From the NCBI GenBank assembly GCA_029263395.1, contig JAJCXO010000028.1:1-57021 (forward strand): 57,021 nucleotides of DNA, written 5' to 3'. The translations under genes were made by a program, and so were the position numbers. Position 1 is the stretch's first letter. The number at the start of each line of letters is the position of its first letter. Below are positions 1 through 9,520 of the stretch, piece by piece. The stretch comes from Acidobacteriota bacterium (lineage in GTDB: Bacteria > Acidobacteriota > Thermoanaerobaculia > Multivoradales > J023). The notes below the pieces were generated by a model. It had not been told where the DNA came from. It searched no databases and saw only the letters and a program-made list of their open reading frames with translations.

Positions 1-1
1 C

Positions 2-454
2 TACCTGACACGTTTTTGCAGCAAGGTGACGGTGATCCATCGGCGGGAGGAGCTGCGGGCATCCAAGATCATGCAGGACCGGGCGATGAAAAACGAAAAG
101 ATCGCTTGGCAGTGGAACCAGCAATTGGTGGAAGTGCTGGGTTCGCGAGAGAAGGGTGTCCACGGTGTCAAACTGCAGAATACCCAAACCGGCGAGGAGA
201 CTACATACCCATGCCAGGGTTTGTTCCTCGCCATCGGCCACAAACCCAACACCGAAATCTTCGAAAGATTGCTCGATATGGACGACGCTGGTTATTTGAC
301 TGTCAAGTCACCCTCGACCTACACCAACGTCGACGGCGTCTTCGCCGCTGGCGATGTCATGGACCCCAACTATCGCCAAGCGGTGACCGCCGCCGGCAGT
401 GGTTGCCAGGCGGCCATTGATGCCGAACGCTGGCTGGAGGCACAGGAAGCATGA
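2..454 (+). CDS. trxB: Thioredoxin reductase, C-terminal part (5' end outside window)
   Basis: The reading frame is open from base 2, so the N-terminal FAD domain and probably the redox-active CxxC lie upstream of the window. The visible 150 residues begin in the NADPH-binding domain, with the HRREELRASKIMQDRA stretch typical of TrxB, followed by the GLFLAIGHKPNT segment and the closing FAD-binding motif GVFAAGDVMD. The family transfers electrons from NADPH through FAD to thioredoxin in the cytoplasm. Its stop overlaps the next start (ATGA at 451-454), so it is probably co-transcribed with the AAA+ and VWA genes. A related ferredoxin/flavodoxin-NADP reductase cannot be excluded without the CxxC region, but the C-terminal motifs fit TrxB best. 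Confidence 0.88.
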   Translation, partial: YLTRFCSKVTVIHRREELRASKIMQDRAMKNEKIAWQWNQQLVEVLGSREKGVHGVKLQNTQTGEETTYPCQGLFLAIGHKPNTEIFERLLDMDDAGYLTVKSPSTYTNVDGVFAAGDVMDPNYRQAVTAAGSGCQAAIDAERWLEAQEA

Positions 455-1950
455 GTCAGCCCACGACCCTCGGCGAGCTGAAACGATCCGGTTATCGCCC
501 GGAAACGGTGCGCCAGGAGTTGCGTCGGAATCTGCGCACCAAAATCCAATCCGGCGAAAGCCTCTTCCCCGGCATCCTAGGCTACGACCGCACCGTGATC
601 CCGGGTGTTGTCAATGCAATTCTGGCGGGTCACGACATGATCCTGCTCGGCTTGCGCGGCCAGGCCAAAACCCGCATCCTGCGCAACCTGACCGAATTCC
701 TCGACCCTGAAGTTCCAATCATCCGCGGCAGCGAGCTCAACGATGACCCGTTGCAGCCGGTCTCGGTTCCGGGTCAGAAGCTGGTAGCAGAAGCTGGCGA
801 CGACACCCCGATTGATTGGTTACCGCGGGAGATGCGCTACAACGAGAAATTGGCGACTCCCGACGTTTCGATCGCCGACCTCCTAGGCGATATCGACCCG
901 ATCAAGGCGGCGACTCGTAAGCTCACCTATGCCGATCCCGAAGTAATCCACTTCGGGATCATCCCACGCACCAATCGCGGCATATTCGCCATCAACGAGT
1001 TGCCCGATTTGGCGCCGCGTATCCAGGTTGGTCTGCTCAACATGCTCGAAGAGCGTGACTTGCAAATCCGCGGTTTTCCAGTCCGCATCCCGCTCGACAT
1101 CTTGCTCACCTTCTCAGCCAACCCTGAGGACTACACCAACCGCGGCACGATTATCACTCCGCTCAAGGATCGCATTTCGTCCCAAATCCTCACCCACTAC
1201 CCCGATGATCTCGAGACCGCAGCGGCGATCACTCGCCAGGAAGCCTGGACGAGCCGCGATGGCGACGAACCCTCAGCGGTCGAGATTCCCCATGAAATCC
1301 GGCTGATGGTCGAAGAGATCGCGATGGTGGCGCGGGATAGTGAGCTGGTGGATCAAACGTCAGGGGTCAGCGCCCGAATGGCGATCTCTGCTCTCGAAAT
1401 TCTGTGTTCCAACCTCGAACGCCGAGCCATGCTGACGGGAGACTCCCCGGTCTACCCCAGGATCTGTGACTTGCCGATGTTGCTGCCCGCGATCACCGGC
1501 AAAGTCGAAATGGTTTACGAGGGTGAGCAGCAAGGTATGGAAGTGGTCGTCACCAAACTCATCGGTCAGGCGGTCAAGAAAGTTTTCGAGAATCGGTTCC
1601 CGGCGATCGACCGTGAGCTCGGCAGCGGCGGCGAGGACGACAACGGCCCGTACGCCGGTATCGTCCGCTGGTTCGCGGCAGGCAACGCGATTACCCTCTC
1701 GGACGACCTACCGTTCGCCACCTATGTTGCCGAATTGGAGCAAGTTCCTGGTTTGATGGAACTAGCCATCCAGCACAGCGACGGCAAAATCGAAGAGAAA
1801 GCGCTGGCTGCCGAGTTGATTCTCGAAGGGCTACACCAACACCTCAAGCTGTCTCGGGAAGATCTCGACAGCCAAGTCAGCTACAAGGAGATGGTCAAAT
1901 TCCAACTCCTACGTCCGCAGAAGCGACGTGGCGGTGGGGATGTCAACTGA
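451..1950 (+). CDS. MoxR/magnesium-chelatase-type AAA+ ATPase
   Basis: This 499-residue cytoplasmic ATPase belongs to the ChlI/MoxR group. A Walker A of MoxR style, GLRGQAKT, lies at residues 67-74. The Walker B position reads FAINELPDL, with Asn182-Glu183 where Asp-Glu is usual. A sensor-like FSANPEDYTN and an arginine-finger region (LKDRISSQI) follow. MoxR-type ATPases work as chaperone-like partners of VWA proteins in metal insertion or complex assembly, and a VWA gene follows 96 bp downstream, which supports such a pair. The ATG overlaps the upstream stop by four bases. The client protein is unknown. A role in chlorophyll synthesis is unlikely, because no other pigment gene is present. 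Confidence 0.85.
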   Translation: MSQPTTLGELKRSGYRPETVRQELRRNLRTKIQSGESLFPGILGYDRTVIPGVVNAILAGHDMILLGLRGQAKTRILRNLTEFLDPEVPIIRGSELNDDPLQPVSVPGQKLVAEAGDDTPIDWLPREMRYNEKLATPDVSIADLLGDIDPIKAATRKLTYADPEVIHFGIIPRTNRGIFAINELPDLAPRIQVGLLNMLEERDLQIRGFPVRIPLDILLTFSANPEDYTNRGTIITPLKDRISSQILTHYPDDLETAAAITRQEAWTSRDGDEPSAVEIPHEIRLMVEEIAMVARDSELVDQTSGVSARMAISALEILCSNLERRAMLTGDSPVYPRICDLPMLLPAITGKVEMVYEGEQQGMEVVVTKLIGQAVKKVFENRFPAIDRELGSGGEDDNGPYAGIVRWFAAGNAITLSDDLPFATYVAELEQVPGLMELAIQHSDGKIEEKALAAELILEGLHQHLKLSREDLDSQVSYKEMVKFQLLRPQKRRGGGDVN

Positions 1951-2046
1951 CTAGATTCCGTCCACAACACATCGAGAACTCGGTCGGCCCCAGGGGCTGC
2001 GCAGCAGCTCCGAAACCAGGCGTTACCGCTAGACGGGATCCAACTA

Positions 2047-3135
2047 ATGCGTCACCGTTACCGCTACCTTGACCCGGCACTGTTGCAGGCTCTGCTCAAC
2101 GGCCTCAATTTACAGCGCATCTTCAATCAACTGCTATTGGCGTCCGGAGGTGACGTCGAGCAGACGATGGAGTGGATGCGTTATCTCCAAGAGCAGGGTT
2201 ATCTGCCCGAGGATCTGGATCTCGACGCCTTCTTCGATTCGCTCGAAGACCAGCAGGTTGTGGCTCGCGATCAAGAAGGCGTCCCTCAACTCACCGGTGT
2301 CGGTGAACGCCGCATCCGGCGCAGTGCTTTCGAGGAGATCTTCTCGTCGTTGGAGCGCGGCGGCACGGGTTACCATCCGATCCGGTCGTCCGGCGACGGG
2401 GTGGAGAAGCTACCCGAAACCCGGCCTTACCACTTCGGCGATGAGTTGCACCACATCGACATGGCGCGCTCGTTCCAAAATTCGCTGAAGCGCAACTTCG
2501 GGCAGCTCAGCCTCTCTGAGGAAGATCTCGAAGTCCACGAAACCGAGCACCTTGCCAATTGTGCAACCATCGTCGCCATCGACATCAGTCATTCGATGAT
2601 CCTCTATGGCGAAGACCGCATCACCCCGGCCAAGAAGGTCGCCTTGGCACTCACCGAGCTGATCCAGTCGAAGTATCCCAAGGACTATCTGGGGGTGATC
2701 CTATTCGGCGATCGTGCCGAGCCCGTGTTCCTTTCGGAGCTGCCTTACATCCAAGCCGGGCCGTACCACACCAACACTCGCGAGGCGTTGCAACTCGGCC
2801 GCAACTTGTTGGCGCGACAAAAGCAGCCCAACAAACAGATCTTCCTGATTACTGACGGTAAACCGTCCGCAATCACCGAAGGGGACCAGATTTACAAAAA
2901 CCCCTTCGGGCTCGACATGAAGATCATCAATCTCACCCTCGAAGAGGCTGATCTGTGCCGTCGCCAGGGGGTTGTCGTCACCACCTTCATGATCGCAACC
3001 GACCCGACGCTCAAATCCTTCGTCGAGAAGATGACCCAGATCAATCGCGGCCGGGCCTTCTTCGCCTCACCCGACAACCTCGGCGAATTTATCCTCGCCG
3101 ACTACATCAAGAATCGACGTAAACGGGTGAAGTGA
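2047..3135 (+). CDS. VWA-domain protein, partner of the AAA+ ATPase
   Basis: A 362-residue protein with no signal peptide. Residues 1-170 form a helical, charged N-terminal part. The von Willebrand factor A domain begins near residue 172 and carries the metal-ion-dependent adhesion motif DISHS (Asp179, Ser181, Ser183), with the later MIDAS Asp in TDGKPSA near residue 270. Such proteins bind partners through a divalent metal and are typically encoded beside MoxR or ChlI ATPases, as here. The 96-bp gap from the ATPase has no obvious terminator, so the two are probably one operon. It resembles the BchD/CoxE-like VWA group in general plan. The specific complex it helps build is not evident. Confidence 0.85.
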   Translation: MRHRYRYLDPALLQALLNGLNLQRIFNQLLLASGGDVEQTMEWMRYLQEQGYLPEDLDLDAFFDSLEDQQVVARDQEGVPQLTGVGERRIRRSAFEEIFSSLERGGTGYHPIRSSGDGVEKLPETRPYHFGDELHHIDMARSFQNSLKRNFGQLSLSEEDLEVHETEHLANCATIVAIDISHSMILYGEDRITPAKKVALALTELIQSKYPKDYLGVILFGDRAEPVFLSELPYIQAGPYHTNTREALQLGRNLLARQKQPNKQIFLITDGKPSAITEGDQIYKNPFGLDMKIINLTLEEADLCRRQGVVVTTFMIATDPTLKSFVEKMTQINRGRAFFASPDNLGEFILADYIKNRRKRVK

Positions 3136-3249
3136 GCCGTCAGGTGGCTGGGCTATATTGCTACGAGCCTTGCCCCACGCCACAAGCTTCAATAACATAG
3201 TGGAAATGTCTTTGGAGCATCAAACTCGACCTTAGAGGACGGACGACTC

Positions 3250-4296
3250 ATGGAACCTCGGATCGATCTTCCCCGCTACCGTTCGCCCAGGCTGATGGTT
3301 AGCCTGTTCATCCTGACCGCCGTTTTGCTCGGTGGCTCCGCCAGCGTTGCCTCCACCGTCGACGACTTCTCAATCTCTGTCACCCCTGACCCAGCCACTT
3401 CGGACGAACCGATGGTGGTCACAGTCCGTGGCGTCGCCTCGTGCCCAACCTTGTCCGGCGCAACCATCACCCCTGAACGAGTCATCAGTTTCCGGTTCGC
3501 TGACGACTGCCAGATCTTGCCACCGACGCCGAGCGATTTCACTCTGCACGAACTACTCGCGCCCCTTCCGGCGGGCCTTTGGGAAGTTCTCCTGCTCGAC
3601 CGAAACGAGCCACCCGCGATCCTCGACTCGACGACGGCCACCATCAACGACCCTCGCTTCTCCGTCCAACTCATACCATCCCCCGCAACCGAAGACGACG
3701 AAATCATCGCTCGGGTGACGGGGTTCGGTGCAGGGCCCTACGTCGATACCCCAGAGATCGAACCGGGTCTGATTCGGCTCCGGGTGTACCCGTGCGGTAT
3801 CTGTGACCCACCTCCGATCCCTGGCCCGTTTCAGCAGGACGTACCCCTCGGCCAGCTTGCAGCCGGCGCGTACGACGTTGAGCTCTTATTCGTCGATCAG
3901 CGTGTGGGAGGCAACACATTGAACGTGCTTCCCGTCGAATCGCTTTGTCTGCCGGGCGAAACTTCACTTTGCCTGAACCAAGGGCGCTTCCAAGTCGACG
4001 TGACGTGGACCAACGCAGATGGTCTCAACGGTCCCGGAATGGCGATCGAAGAAACTGCGGACACTGGCCTCTTCTGGTTCTTCGAAGCCGCAAACATCGA
4101 ACTAATCGTCAAGGTACTCGACGCCTGCGATAGCGAATTCGAAAGCTTCTGGGTATTTGCCGGCGGACTGACCGATGTGGGTGTTGTCATCACAGTCACC
4201 GACACCCACACCGGTGACATCGTCACCTACGAGAATCCTGCCGGGCGCCGGTTCGAGACCATTACCGACACCGGAGCTTTTGCAACCTGCCCCTGA
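3250..4296 (+). CDS. Secreted protein with Acidobacteriota-type C-terminal module
   Basis: A 348-residue protein with an N-terminal hydrophobic export signal (about residues 16-34, ending SASVAS). After it come two Ig-like beta-rich segments that each begin with a similar phrase, FSISVTPDPAT and FSVQLIPSPAT. The C-terminal 110 residues start at SLCLNQGRFQVDVTW and continue through TGLFWFFEAANIELIVKVLD. I recognise this module from many secreted proteins of Acidobacteriota and relatives, where it appears to be a sorting or adhesion module of unknown mechanism. Several paired cysteines suit an extracytoplasmic protein. No catalytic motif is visible. The ATG at 3250 is preceded by a GAGGACGGA purine stretch; Met16 is an alternative start. 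Confidence 0.75.
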   Translation: MEPRIDLPRYRSPRLMVSLFILTAVLLGGSASVASTVDDFSISVTPDPATSDEPMVVTVRGVASCPTLSGATITPERVISFRFADDCQILPPTPSDFTLHELLAPLPAGLWEVLLLDRNEPPAILDSTTATINDPRFSVQLIPSPATEDDEIIARVTGFGAGPYVDTPEIEPGLIRLRVYPCGICDPPPIPGPFQQDVPLGQLAAGAYDVELLFVDQRVGGNTLNVLPVESLCLPGETSLCLNQGRFQVDVTWTNADGLNGPGMAIEETADTGLFWFFEAANIELIVKVLDACDSEFESFWVFAGGLTDVGVVITVTDTHTGDIVTYENPAGRRFETITDTGAFATCP

Positions 4297-4309
4297 CGGG
4301 CCGGATCCC

Positions 4310-6988
4310 TTATTCGCTCCGCAACGCCTTCAAGGGATCCATCGTGCCGACCTTTCGGGCCGGTAAAACACTGGCGATGAGACACACCAACATCAACACC
4401 GCAACCGCACCGGCAAACTTCGGTACATCCAGAGGTTGCACGCCGAACAGCTGGCTTTCGACCAGACGCCCGAGGGCCAAAGCAGCCGGCAACGCAATTG
4501 CGAAGCCGATCACCGCCAGCACCATCGCCTCGCGGACGATCAGGCCACCAGCAGCCCAGCGCTGGGCGCCGAGCGCCAGCCGAATGCCCATTTCTTTGGT
4601 GCGACGTTCAGCCGAAAACGACAGCACCGCGTAGAGGCCAATCATCGCCAGCAACGTGGCCAGGACAGCAAACGCACCTGCCAACGTCGCGAGCATGCGC
4701 TCATTGCTCAGCATGCGGTCGAGTTGATCGTCGAGGGTCCGCATCGACAGCACCGTGACGGTCGGGTCGACCTTCGCCACGGCGGCGCGGATCGAACGGC
4801 CTGCCACCTCGGACGGTGTCCGCGTCCTGACGTAGAACGTCCCACCTGAAAATCGGGTTTCCCATAACGAGAAGAAAGCCTGCGGGCGAGTTTCCCGGAT
4901 ACGGGTATCGCGAAAGCTCTGGACGACACCAACAATCACAATCTCGGGGACCACATCGGGTCCATTGCCGATCGCCAACCGTGCGCCGATCGGTTCGGTA
5001 TTGGAAAGGTATCGCTCTACAAACGCCTCGTTGACGATCACCGAACGTAGATCCCAATGAAACTCCTCGAAATGATCGCGCTCGTCGAAGTCACGTCCTT
5101 TGACGATCGGGGTGCCAAGACTCTCGAAGAAGCCCTCACTGACCGCATTCATGGGATGGCTGCGGTCGGTGACGATCCGCTCGCCGACGTCCACCGTCAT
5201 CGGGTTGTTCCAACCGCCTCCAGTCAACATTTCGAAGGCTGCCAATCCGGCCTGCTCAACCTCCGGCAGACTCTCGACTGCCGCCACTAACTCCCGCAAC
5301 AGTGGCTTGGTGCCCTCTCGCTCGAAACCATCGTTCATCGGCTGAACGCTGAACATCATCAAATTGGTTGTCGAGTAGCCCGGCCCTTGTTGGCGTAAGC
5401 TGCCGAGAGTGCGACTGAACAGACCGGCGCCAATCAACAGGATCAACGCCAGCACAAATTGGCCAACAACCAACGTCTTGCGCAACGTAAAACCAGCTGC
5501 GGTCGCCGAGGTTTGTTGTTTGAGCGCGTTTACTGGCCGCACGGAGGCTACATACAACGCCGGGGCGGCACCGGAGAGAATTGTGGTCAACCCGGTAATT
5601 GCCACCGCAAACAGCAACATCCGGCCATCGAGCGTGGCGTCGAGGCGCTCGAGAAACGTCAGAACTCCGCGGCTCACCACCGGCGCCAGCGCAGCCCCCA
5701 AAGCACAACCCATCGCGGCCAACAATCCACTCTCGATCAACTGTTCGCCTACGATCCGCCACCGTGAAGCGCCCAACGCGCTGCGCAACGCCGTCGCTCT
5801 GCGACCGGCCACCACCCGAGCAAACGACAGATTTGCAACATTCAAGCAGGCTAGTAGAAAGATCAAGCCCGTGGCCACCATAAGGATCAGCATCGGCTGC
5901 TGGACGTCCCGTTGTAACCGAGATTGCCCTTGAGAGCCCGGTCGCACATCGAGCTTGGACGCCAAATACTCGGCCATCTGTCCTTCGGTGACCGCAGGCC
6001 AACCTTCGCGTTCGGTGTCGGCACGCAAGTAGCTGGTAAACCAAGGTTGTAATTGCGCGGCAGCGTCTTCACGACTGACATCCGGCGCCAAACGCGCAAA
6101 CACATGAGCGAACCGGGCTCGCCGTTCGTCCACCCCACTCCAGCCACGGGTTGCCCGCGCCTTCATCGCCATCGGGATCCACAGACCCGGAGCCATGCTC
6201 CAATCCGTGCCGCGGAAACCCTGCGGCGCCACTCCGATGACGGTCATCGGAAGATCGTTCATCCGCAGCTGCGTGCCGACAACCTCTGGATCGGCACCGA
6301 AACGCAACCGCCAGGTGTCGTAGGACAACACGACGACGGGATGGGCATCCTCATACAGGTCGTCTGCTTCCCCAATCAGTCGACCGTGGGCCGGCTGGAT
6401 CCCGAGCGCCGAAAAGTAGGACCCGCTGACGAGTTCCGCCGGCACCGCCTCCGAACGATCGCCAATCCGCAAGTGGACCTCTGCTGTGGTCCGCGCCAGC
6501 ATGTCAACGAACACATCGTTGGCTTGCCGCAAGTCTGCGTACAGTGGATACGGCACCAAGCTACCAGAGCCCACACTACCCATCCCCGCCCCCACAAAGC
6601 GACCGTTCCAATGCAGCTGAACCAACTCCTCGGGCGCTCGCACTGGCAACGCACGGACCAATGTCTGATCAGCCAGCGAGAAGATCCCGGTATTCAGCCC
6701 GATACCCAGGGCCAGCGACATAACAATGGTTGCGGTCGAAATCGGCGAGCGCCGCATCTGGCGCAGCGCGTAGCGACCATCTCGCAGCAAATTCTCCAAC
6801 CACATCCGGCGATTGGACTCATAAAAACGCTCGCGAGTTTGAGTGACATTGCCGAAGGCACGACGGGCCGCATCCATCGCATCCTCGGGCGCCATCCCCT
6901 CCTCAATCAGTTGATCCGCTTCGAGCCGGAGGTGGGCCTCAACCTCTTCGGAGAAATCATCGTCGAGGCGTTCCGTCCGCCGGATCAT
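4310..6988 (-). CDS. ADOP-family duplicated ABC permease (MacB/FtsX-like)
   Basis: An inner-membrane permease of 892 residues. It has an N-terminal prefix (DFSEEVEAHLRLEADQLI), a first membrane helix near residues 89-110, a periplasmic MacB-type core, a four-helix FtsX block (about 365-490), a second periplasmic core and a second FtsX block from about 765 to the end (EMGIRLALGAQ). Both halves share the RxALGA motif after the first helix of each block. This duplicated layout defines the acidobacterial ADOP family, which usually lacks an adjacent ATPase gene, as here. The start at 6988 is chosen because it overlaps the padR stop as ATGA; the open frame extends 21 codons further without support. 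The substrate is unknown. Confidence 0.9.
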   Translation of the reverse strand: MIRRTERLDDDFSEEVEAHLRLEADQLIEEGMAPEDAMDAARRAFGNVTQTRERFYESNRRMWLENLLRDGRYALRQMRRSPISTATIVMSLALGIGLNTGIFSLADQTLVRALPVRAPEELVQLHWNGRFVGAGMGSVGSGSLVPYPLYADLRQANDVFVDMLARTTAEVHLRIGDRSEAVPAELVSGSYFSALGIQPAHGRLIGEADDLYEDAHPVVVLSYDTWRLRFGADPEVVGTQLRMNDLPMTVIGVAPQGFRGTDWSMAPGLWIPMAMKARATRGWSGVDERRARFAHVFARLAPDVSREDAAAQLQPWFTSYLRADTEREGWPAVTEGQMAEYLASKLDVRPGSQGQSRLQRDVQQPMLILMVATGLIFLLACLNVANLSFARVVAGRRATALRSALGASRWRIVGEQLIESGLLAAMGCALGAALAPVVSRGVLTFLERLDATLDGRMLLFAVAITGLTTILSGAAPALYVASVRPVNALKQQTSATAAGFTLRKTLVVGQFVLALILLIGAGLFSRTLGSLRQQGPGYSTTNLMMFSVQPMNDGFEREGTKPLLRELVAAVESLPEVEQAGLAAFEMLTGGGWNNPMTVDVGERIVTDRSHPMNAVSEGFFESLGTPIVKGRDFDERDHFEEFHWDLRSVIVNEAFVERYLSNTEPIGARLAIGNGPDVVPEIVIVGVVQSFRDTRIRETRPQAFFSLWETRFSGGTFYVRTRTPSEVAGRSIRAAVAKVDPTVTVLSMRTLDDQLDRMLSNERMLATLAGAFAVLATLLAMIGLYAVLSFSAERRTKEMGIRLALGAQRWAAGGLIVREAMVLAVIGFAIALPAALALGRLVESQLFGVQPLDVPKFAGAVAVLMLVCLIASVLPARKVGTMDPLKALRSE

Positions 6989-7353
6989 CGCACGGTCTCG
7001 GCACCGTCTAGACCCAACACCCGGGCCATTGCCGACGCCAATCGACACCATTGGTGGGTCTCGCGAGCCAACTGCTCACGTCCCAGCACTGTCAGCTCAT
7101 AAAAACGAGCCCGGCGGTTGTTCGCGCTTACCCCCCATTCAGCAACGATCCACCCCTTCTTCTCCAGCCGCTGTAATGCTGGGTACAGCGACCCATGATC
7201 CACCAGCAACACATCGTCAGACGACTGCTGGATCGCCCGGGCGATTCCCTGGCCATGTTGGTGACCAAAAACCAGGGTACGAAGAATAAGCACGTCGAGG
7301 GTTCCCTGCAACAGGGCAATGCGGTCGGAGTTGGAAGCGTCTTGGGTAGTCAT
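6985..7353 (-). CDS. PadR-family transcriptional regulator of the ADOP operon
   Basis: A 122-residue winged-helix repressor starting MTTQDASN. It has the PadR core LLQGTLDVLILRTL, the recognition-helix/wing region GSLYPALQRLEKKGWI, and a short C-terminal dimerisation helix. The family typically represses its own promoter and a neighbouring transporter until a ligand binds. It overlaps the permease gene by four bases, so the two are co-transcribed. The start at 7353 is preferred over the in-frame ATG at 7392 because N-terminal extensions are rare in this family. In either case the coding start lies in an inverted repeat (7341-7388) that looks like its own operator. Confidence 0.9.
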   Translation of the reverse strand: MTTQDASNSDRIALLQGTLDVLILRTLVFGHQHGQGIARAIQQSSDDVLLVDHGSLYPALQRLEKKGWIVAEWGVSANNRRARFYELTVLGREQLARETHQWCRLASAMARVLGLDGAETVR

Positions 7354-7388
7354 GCTACCCAAGAGTGTGTCCTCTCTTGGGTAGCATG
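7341..7388. promoter_or_regulatory. Probable PadR operator: three alternating copies of a 9-bp half-site
   Basis: The word CTTGGGTAG occurs at 7341-7349 and 7376-7384, and its reverse complement at 7355-7363. The middle and right copies lie in a perfect 15-bp inverted repeat (7351-7365 and 7374-7388, spacer 8 bp). The left and middle copies form a second perfect 9-bp palindrome with a 5-bp spacer. The array covers the padR start codon (7351-7353) and the start of the 115-155 bp gap to the divergent histidine kinase gene. PadR dimers bind such dyads, so autorepression is inferred from position and symmetry; the kinase promoter may also be affected. Confidence 0.75.
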
Positions 7389-7507
7389 TCAACCCAAAGC
7401 ATTTAACTTCCGCACGACTGCGCCTCCAGCATCACTGTGCCTTTGCCCTGGCCGTCCTCCCTAGTCGCGGGCACTTTCATCGGATAAGGATTACACTTGG
7501 CTTCACC

Positions 7508-9496
7508 ATGACGAAGAGGCCGCGATGCCGACTGGCCGCGGGGCTCGCAGCTTTGGTAGTCGCAGTATGTGCCGGTTGTGCAGATGCCTCGACGACCCGG
7601 GTTGTATTGAGTGATCCCGCACCCCTCGCCGGAGCCTGGAAATTCCAGCCCGGTGACGATCTCGCCTGGGCTGAACCAGACTTCGACGACTCAGGCTGGG
7701 CAGAGATCCAGGTTCCAGGCAGCTGGGGTCGCCAAGGCTACGCCGATGTAGATGTCGCCTGGTACCGGCTCACCATCGAGCTTGAGTCTGAGCGCGAACC
7801 AGCCGTAGATCAACCCCAACTCGGGTTGCGCATCGGCGATGTCTTCAGCGCCTACGAGCTCTACGTCGATGGAGTACTGCTGGGTGGCCTGGGTGCCCTC
7901 CCGCCCGAGCCGAGGATGGAATGGTCACATCATGCCACCTACCCGATCACACCCCGTGCGATGCTGGAGGATCGTCAGCTCGTGATCGCCCTGCGGGTTT
8001 GGCGCACATCGGCTGCCGGCCGTGGCCTGGGTGGCATCCTGAACGAACCACTAGAAATCGGCTATCTCCCCGACTTGGTGCAACGTGCCAGCACCGCCGA
8101 GCTTCACTTACTTGTGCTGGCGGTGCTGTTCGCCGTTGTTGGTCTTTACCACCTGCACCTGTTTAGCCGTCGGCCACAGCTCAGGAGTTATCTGTGGTTC
8201 GGACTTTTTGCTCTCAACGACGCCGCCTTTACCTTCCTCCGTACCCAATGGCGATTCGCCCTGAGCGACAACTTTGCGCTGTTGAAGGAGGTCGAGTACC
8301 TGAGTCGATACCTGCTGCCGGCCCTAGCGATACAGTTTCTGTGGCCATTTCTAGCCCGCCCGATCGGTCGCTGGCTGCGCCTATACCAACTTTCTCACAT
8401 CGCGCTCGCCATCGCCGTTGTCACCGTTCCAGGGCTAGAGCTCAATCTGCTCACCGTCCGCGGTTGGGAGCTCTGGACCTTGCCGCTGGTCTTCGGCACA
8501 CTGGCTCTGATCGTCCAGCGTGCCTGGCAAGGAGACCCGGAAGCTCGCACACTGGCCATCGGTGTCGTAGTGTTGTGCGTCACCTACGGCAACGACATCC
8601 TGTTCGGCCGTGGACTGATCCAATCCACGTATATCAGCAGTTATGGTTTTGCCGCCTTCATCGCCGCGATGGCACTCTCCCTGTCCAATCGATTCACCAG
8701 GGTTTACCGCGAGCTCGACGACCTGCGGCACGAGCTAGAATTGCGGGTCGAACGCCGCACCCAGGAATTGCGCCAGGCGTTGGTTGCTGCCGAAGCGGGC
8801 AACGCCGCCAAAAGCCAATTCCTCGCCAACATGAGTCACGAGATCCGCACCCCAATGAACGGCATCATCGGAGCCGCCGATCTGCTGTGCCGAGAAGATC
8901 TGCCTCACCGGCAGCACGAACTCGCCGCCGCCATCTCCACGTCAGGCATCGCCCTCGAACGTCTGCTGGGCGACATCCTGGATCTATCCCGCATCGAATC
9001 TGGCAAGCTGGCGATCGAGGCCACAAACTTCCGCCTACGTGATCTGGTCAACGAAGTGACCGAGCTGATGCGCCCTCGAGCCGACGAGAAAGGCCTGCGG
9101 CTCGCTGTTGAGTTCGCCGACCACCTGCCGACAAACATCGTTGCTGACCGCGTCCGCCTTTCCCAAGTCCTGCACAACCTAGTCGGCAACGCAATCAAGT
9201 TCACCACCGCCGGCGCCGTGACCTTGGCCGTAGAAACCAACCAAACCGAAGATCTCGGCCAATGGTTGCGCTGCAGCGTGACCGACACTGGCATCGGTAT
9301 CCCAACCGACGTCCTCGACGCCGTCTTCAACCGCTTCACCCAGGCCGACTCCTCCACCACCCGTCGATTCGGCGGCAGCGGGCTGGGCCTGGCGATCAGC
9401 AAAAACCTAGTTGAACTAATGGGCGGCAAGATCGGCGTCGAAAGTCGCGAGGGTGTTGGATCGAGGTTCTGGTTCGAGGTACCTATTTCGACCTGA
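7508..9496 (+). CDS. Membrane sensor histidine kinase with beta-sandwich sensor and 7TM region
   Basis: This 662-residue kinase has a signal region with a lipobox-like CAGC at Cys24. A beta-sandwich sensor at about 30-190 resembles the sugar-binding N-domain of family-2 glycosidases ([17 protein letters not shown]). Seven or so membrane helices of 7TMR-DISM type follow (about 195-400), then a coiled coil. The dimerisation domain carries the phospho-acceptor His444 in [17 protein letters not shown]. The ATPase domain has [17 protein letters not shown] and GSGLGLAI. No receiver domain is fused and no response regulator gene lies nearby, so its partner is an orphan elsewhere. It would autophosphorylate in response to an extracytoplasmic, perhaps carbohydrate, ligand. 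It is convergent with the CHAT gene, with only 22 bp between them. Confidence 0.9.
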   Translation: MTKRPRCRLAAGLAALVVAVCAGCADASTTRVVLSDPAPLAGAWKFQPGDDLAWAEPDFDDSGWAEIQVPGSWGRQGYADVDVAWYRLTIELESEREPAVDQPQLGLRIGDVFSAYELYVDGVLLGGLGALPPEPRMEWSHHATYPITPRAMLEDRQLVIALRVWRTSAAGRGLGGILNEPLEIGYLPDLVQRASTAELHLLVLAVLFAVVGLYHLHLFSRRPQLRSYLWFGLFALNDAAFTFLRTQWRFALSDNFALLKEVEYLSRYLLPALAIQFLWPFLARPIGRWLRLYQLSHIALAIAVVTVPGLELNLLTVRGWELWTLPLVFGTLALIVQRAWQGDPEARTLAIGVVVLCVTYGNDILFGRGLIQSTYISSYGFAAFIAAMALSLSNRFTRVYRELDDLRHELELRVERRTQELRQALVAAEAGNAAKSQFLANMSHEIRTPMNGIIGAADLLCREDLPHRQHELAAAISTSGIALERLLGDILDLSRIESGKLAIEATNFRLRDLVNEVTELMRPRADEKGLRLAVEFADHLPTNIVADRVRLSQVLHNLVGNAIKFTTAGAVTLAVETNQTEDLGQWLRCSVTDTGIGIPTDVLDAVFNRFTQADSSTTRRFGGSGLGLAISKNLVELMGGKIGVESREGVGSRFWFEVPIST

Positions 9497-9520
9497 TGAC
9501 ACCGTCCTGGTGACACCGTC
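9497..9520. repeat. Short direct repeat between convergent genes
   Basis: The 10-mer TGACACCGTC occurs at 9497-9506 and 9511-9520, filling the 22-bp gap between the kinase stop and the CHAT stop. No strong hairpin or T-run is present, so a terminator is not supported here. Confidence 0.5.

Noticed and set aside
7508-9496. Hybrid histidine kinase
   Set aside because: The protein ends shortly after the GSGLGLAI ATPase motifs, with no receiver domain.
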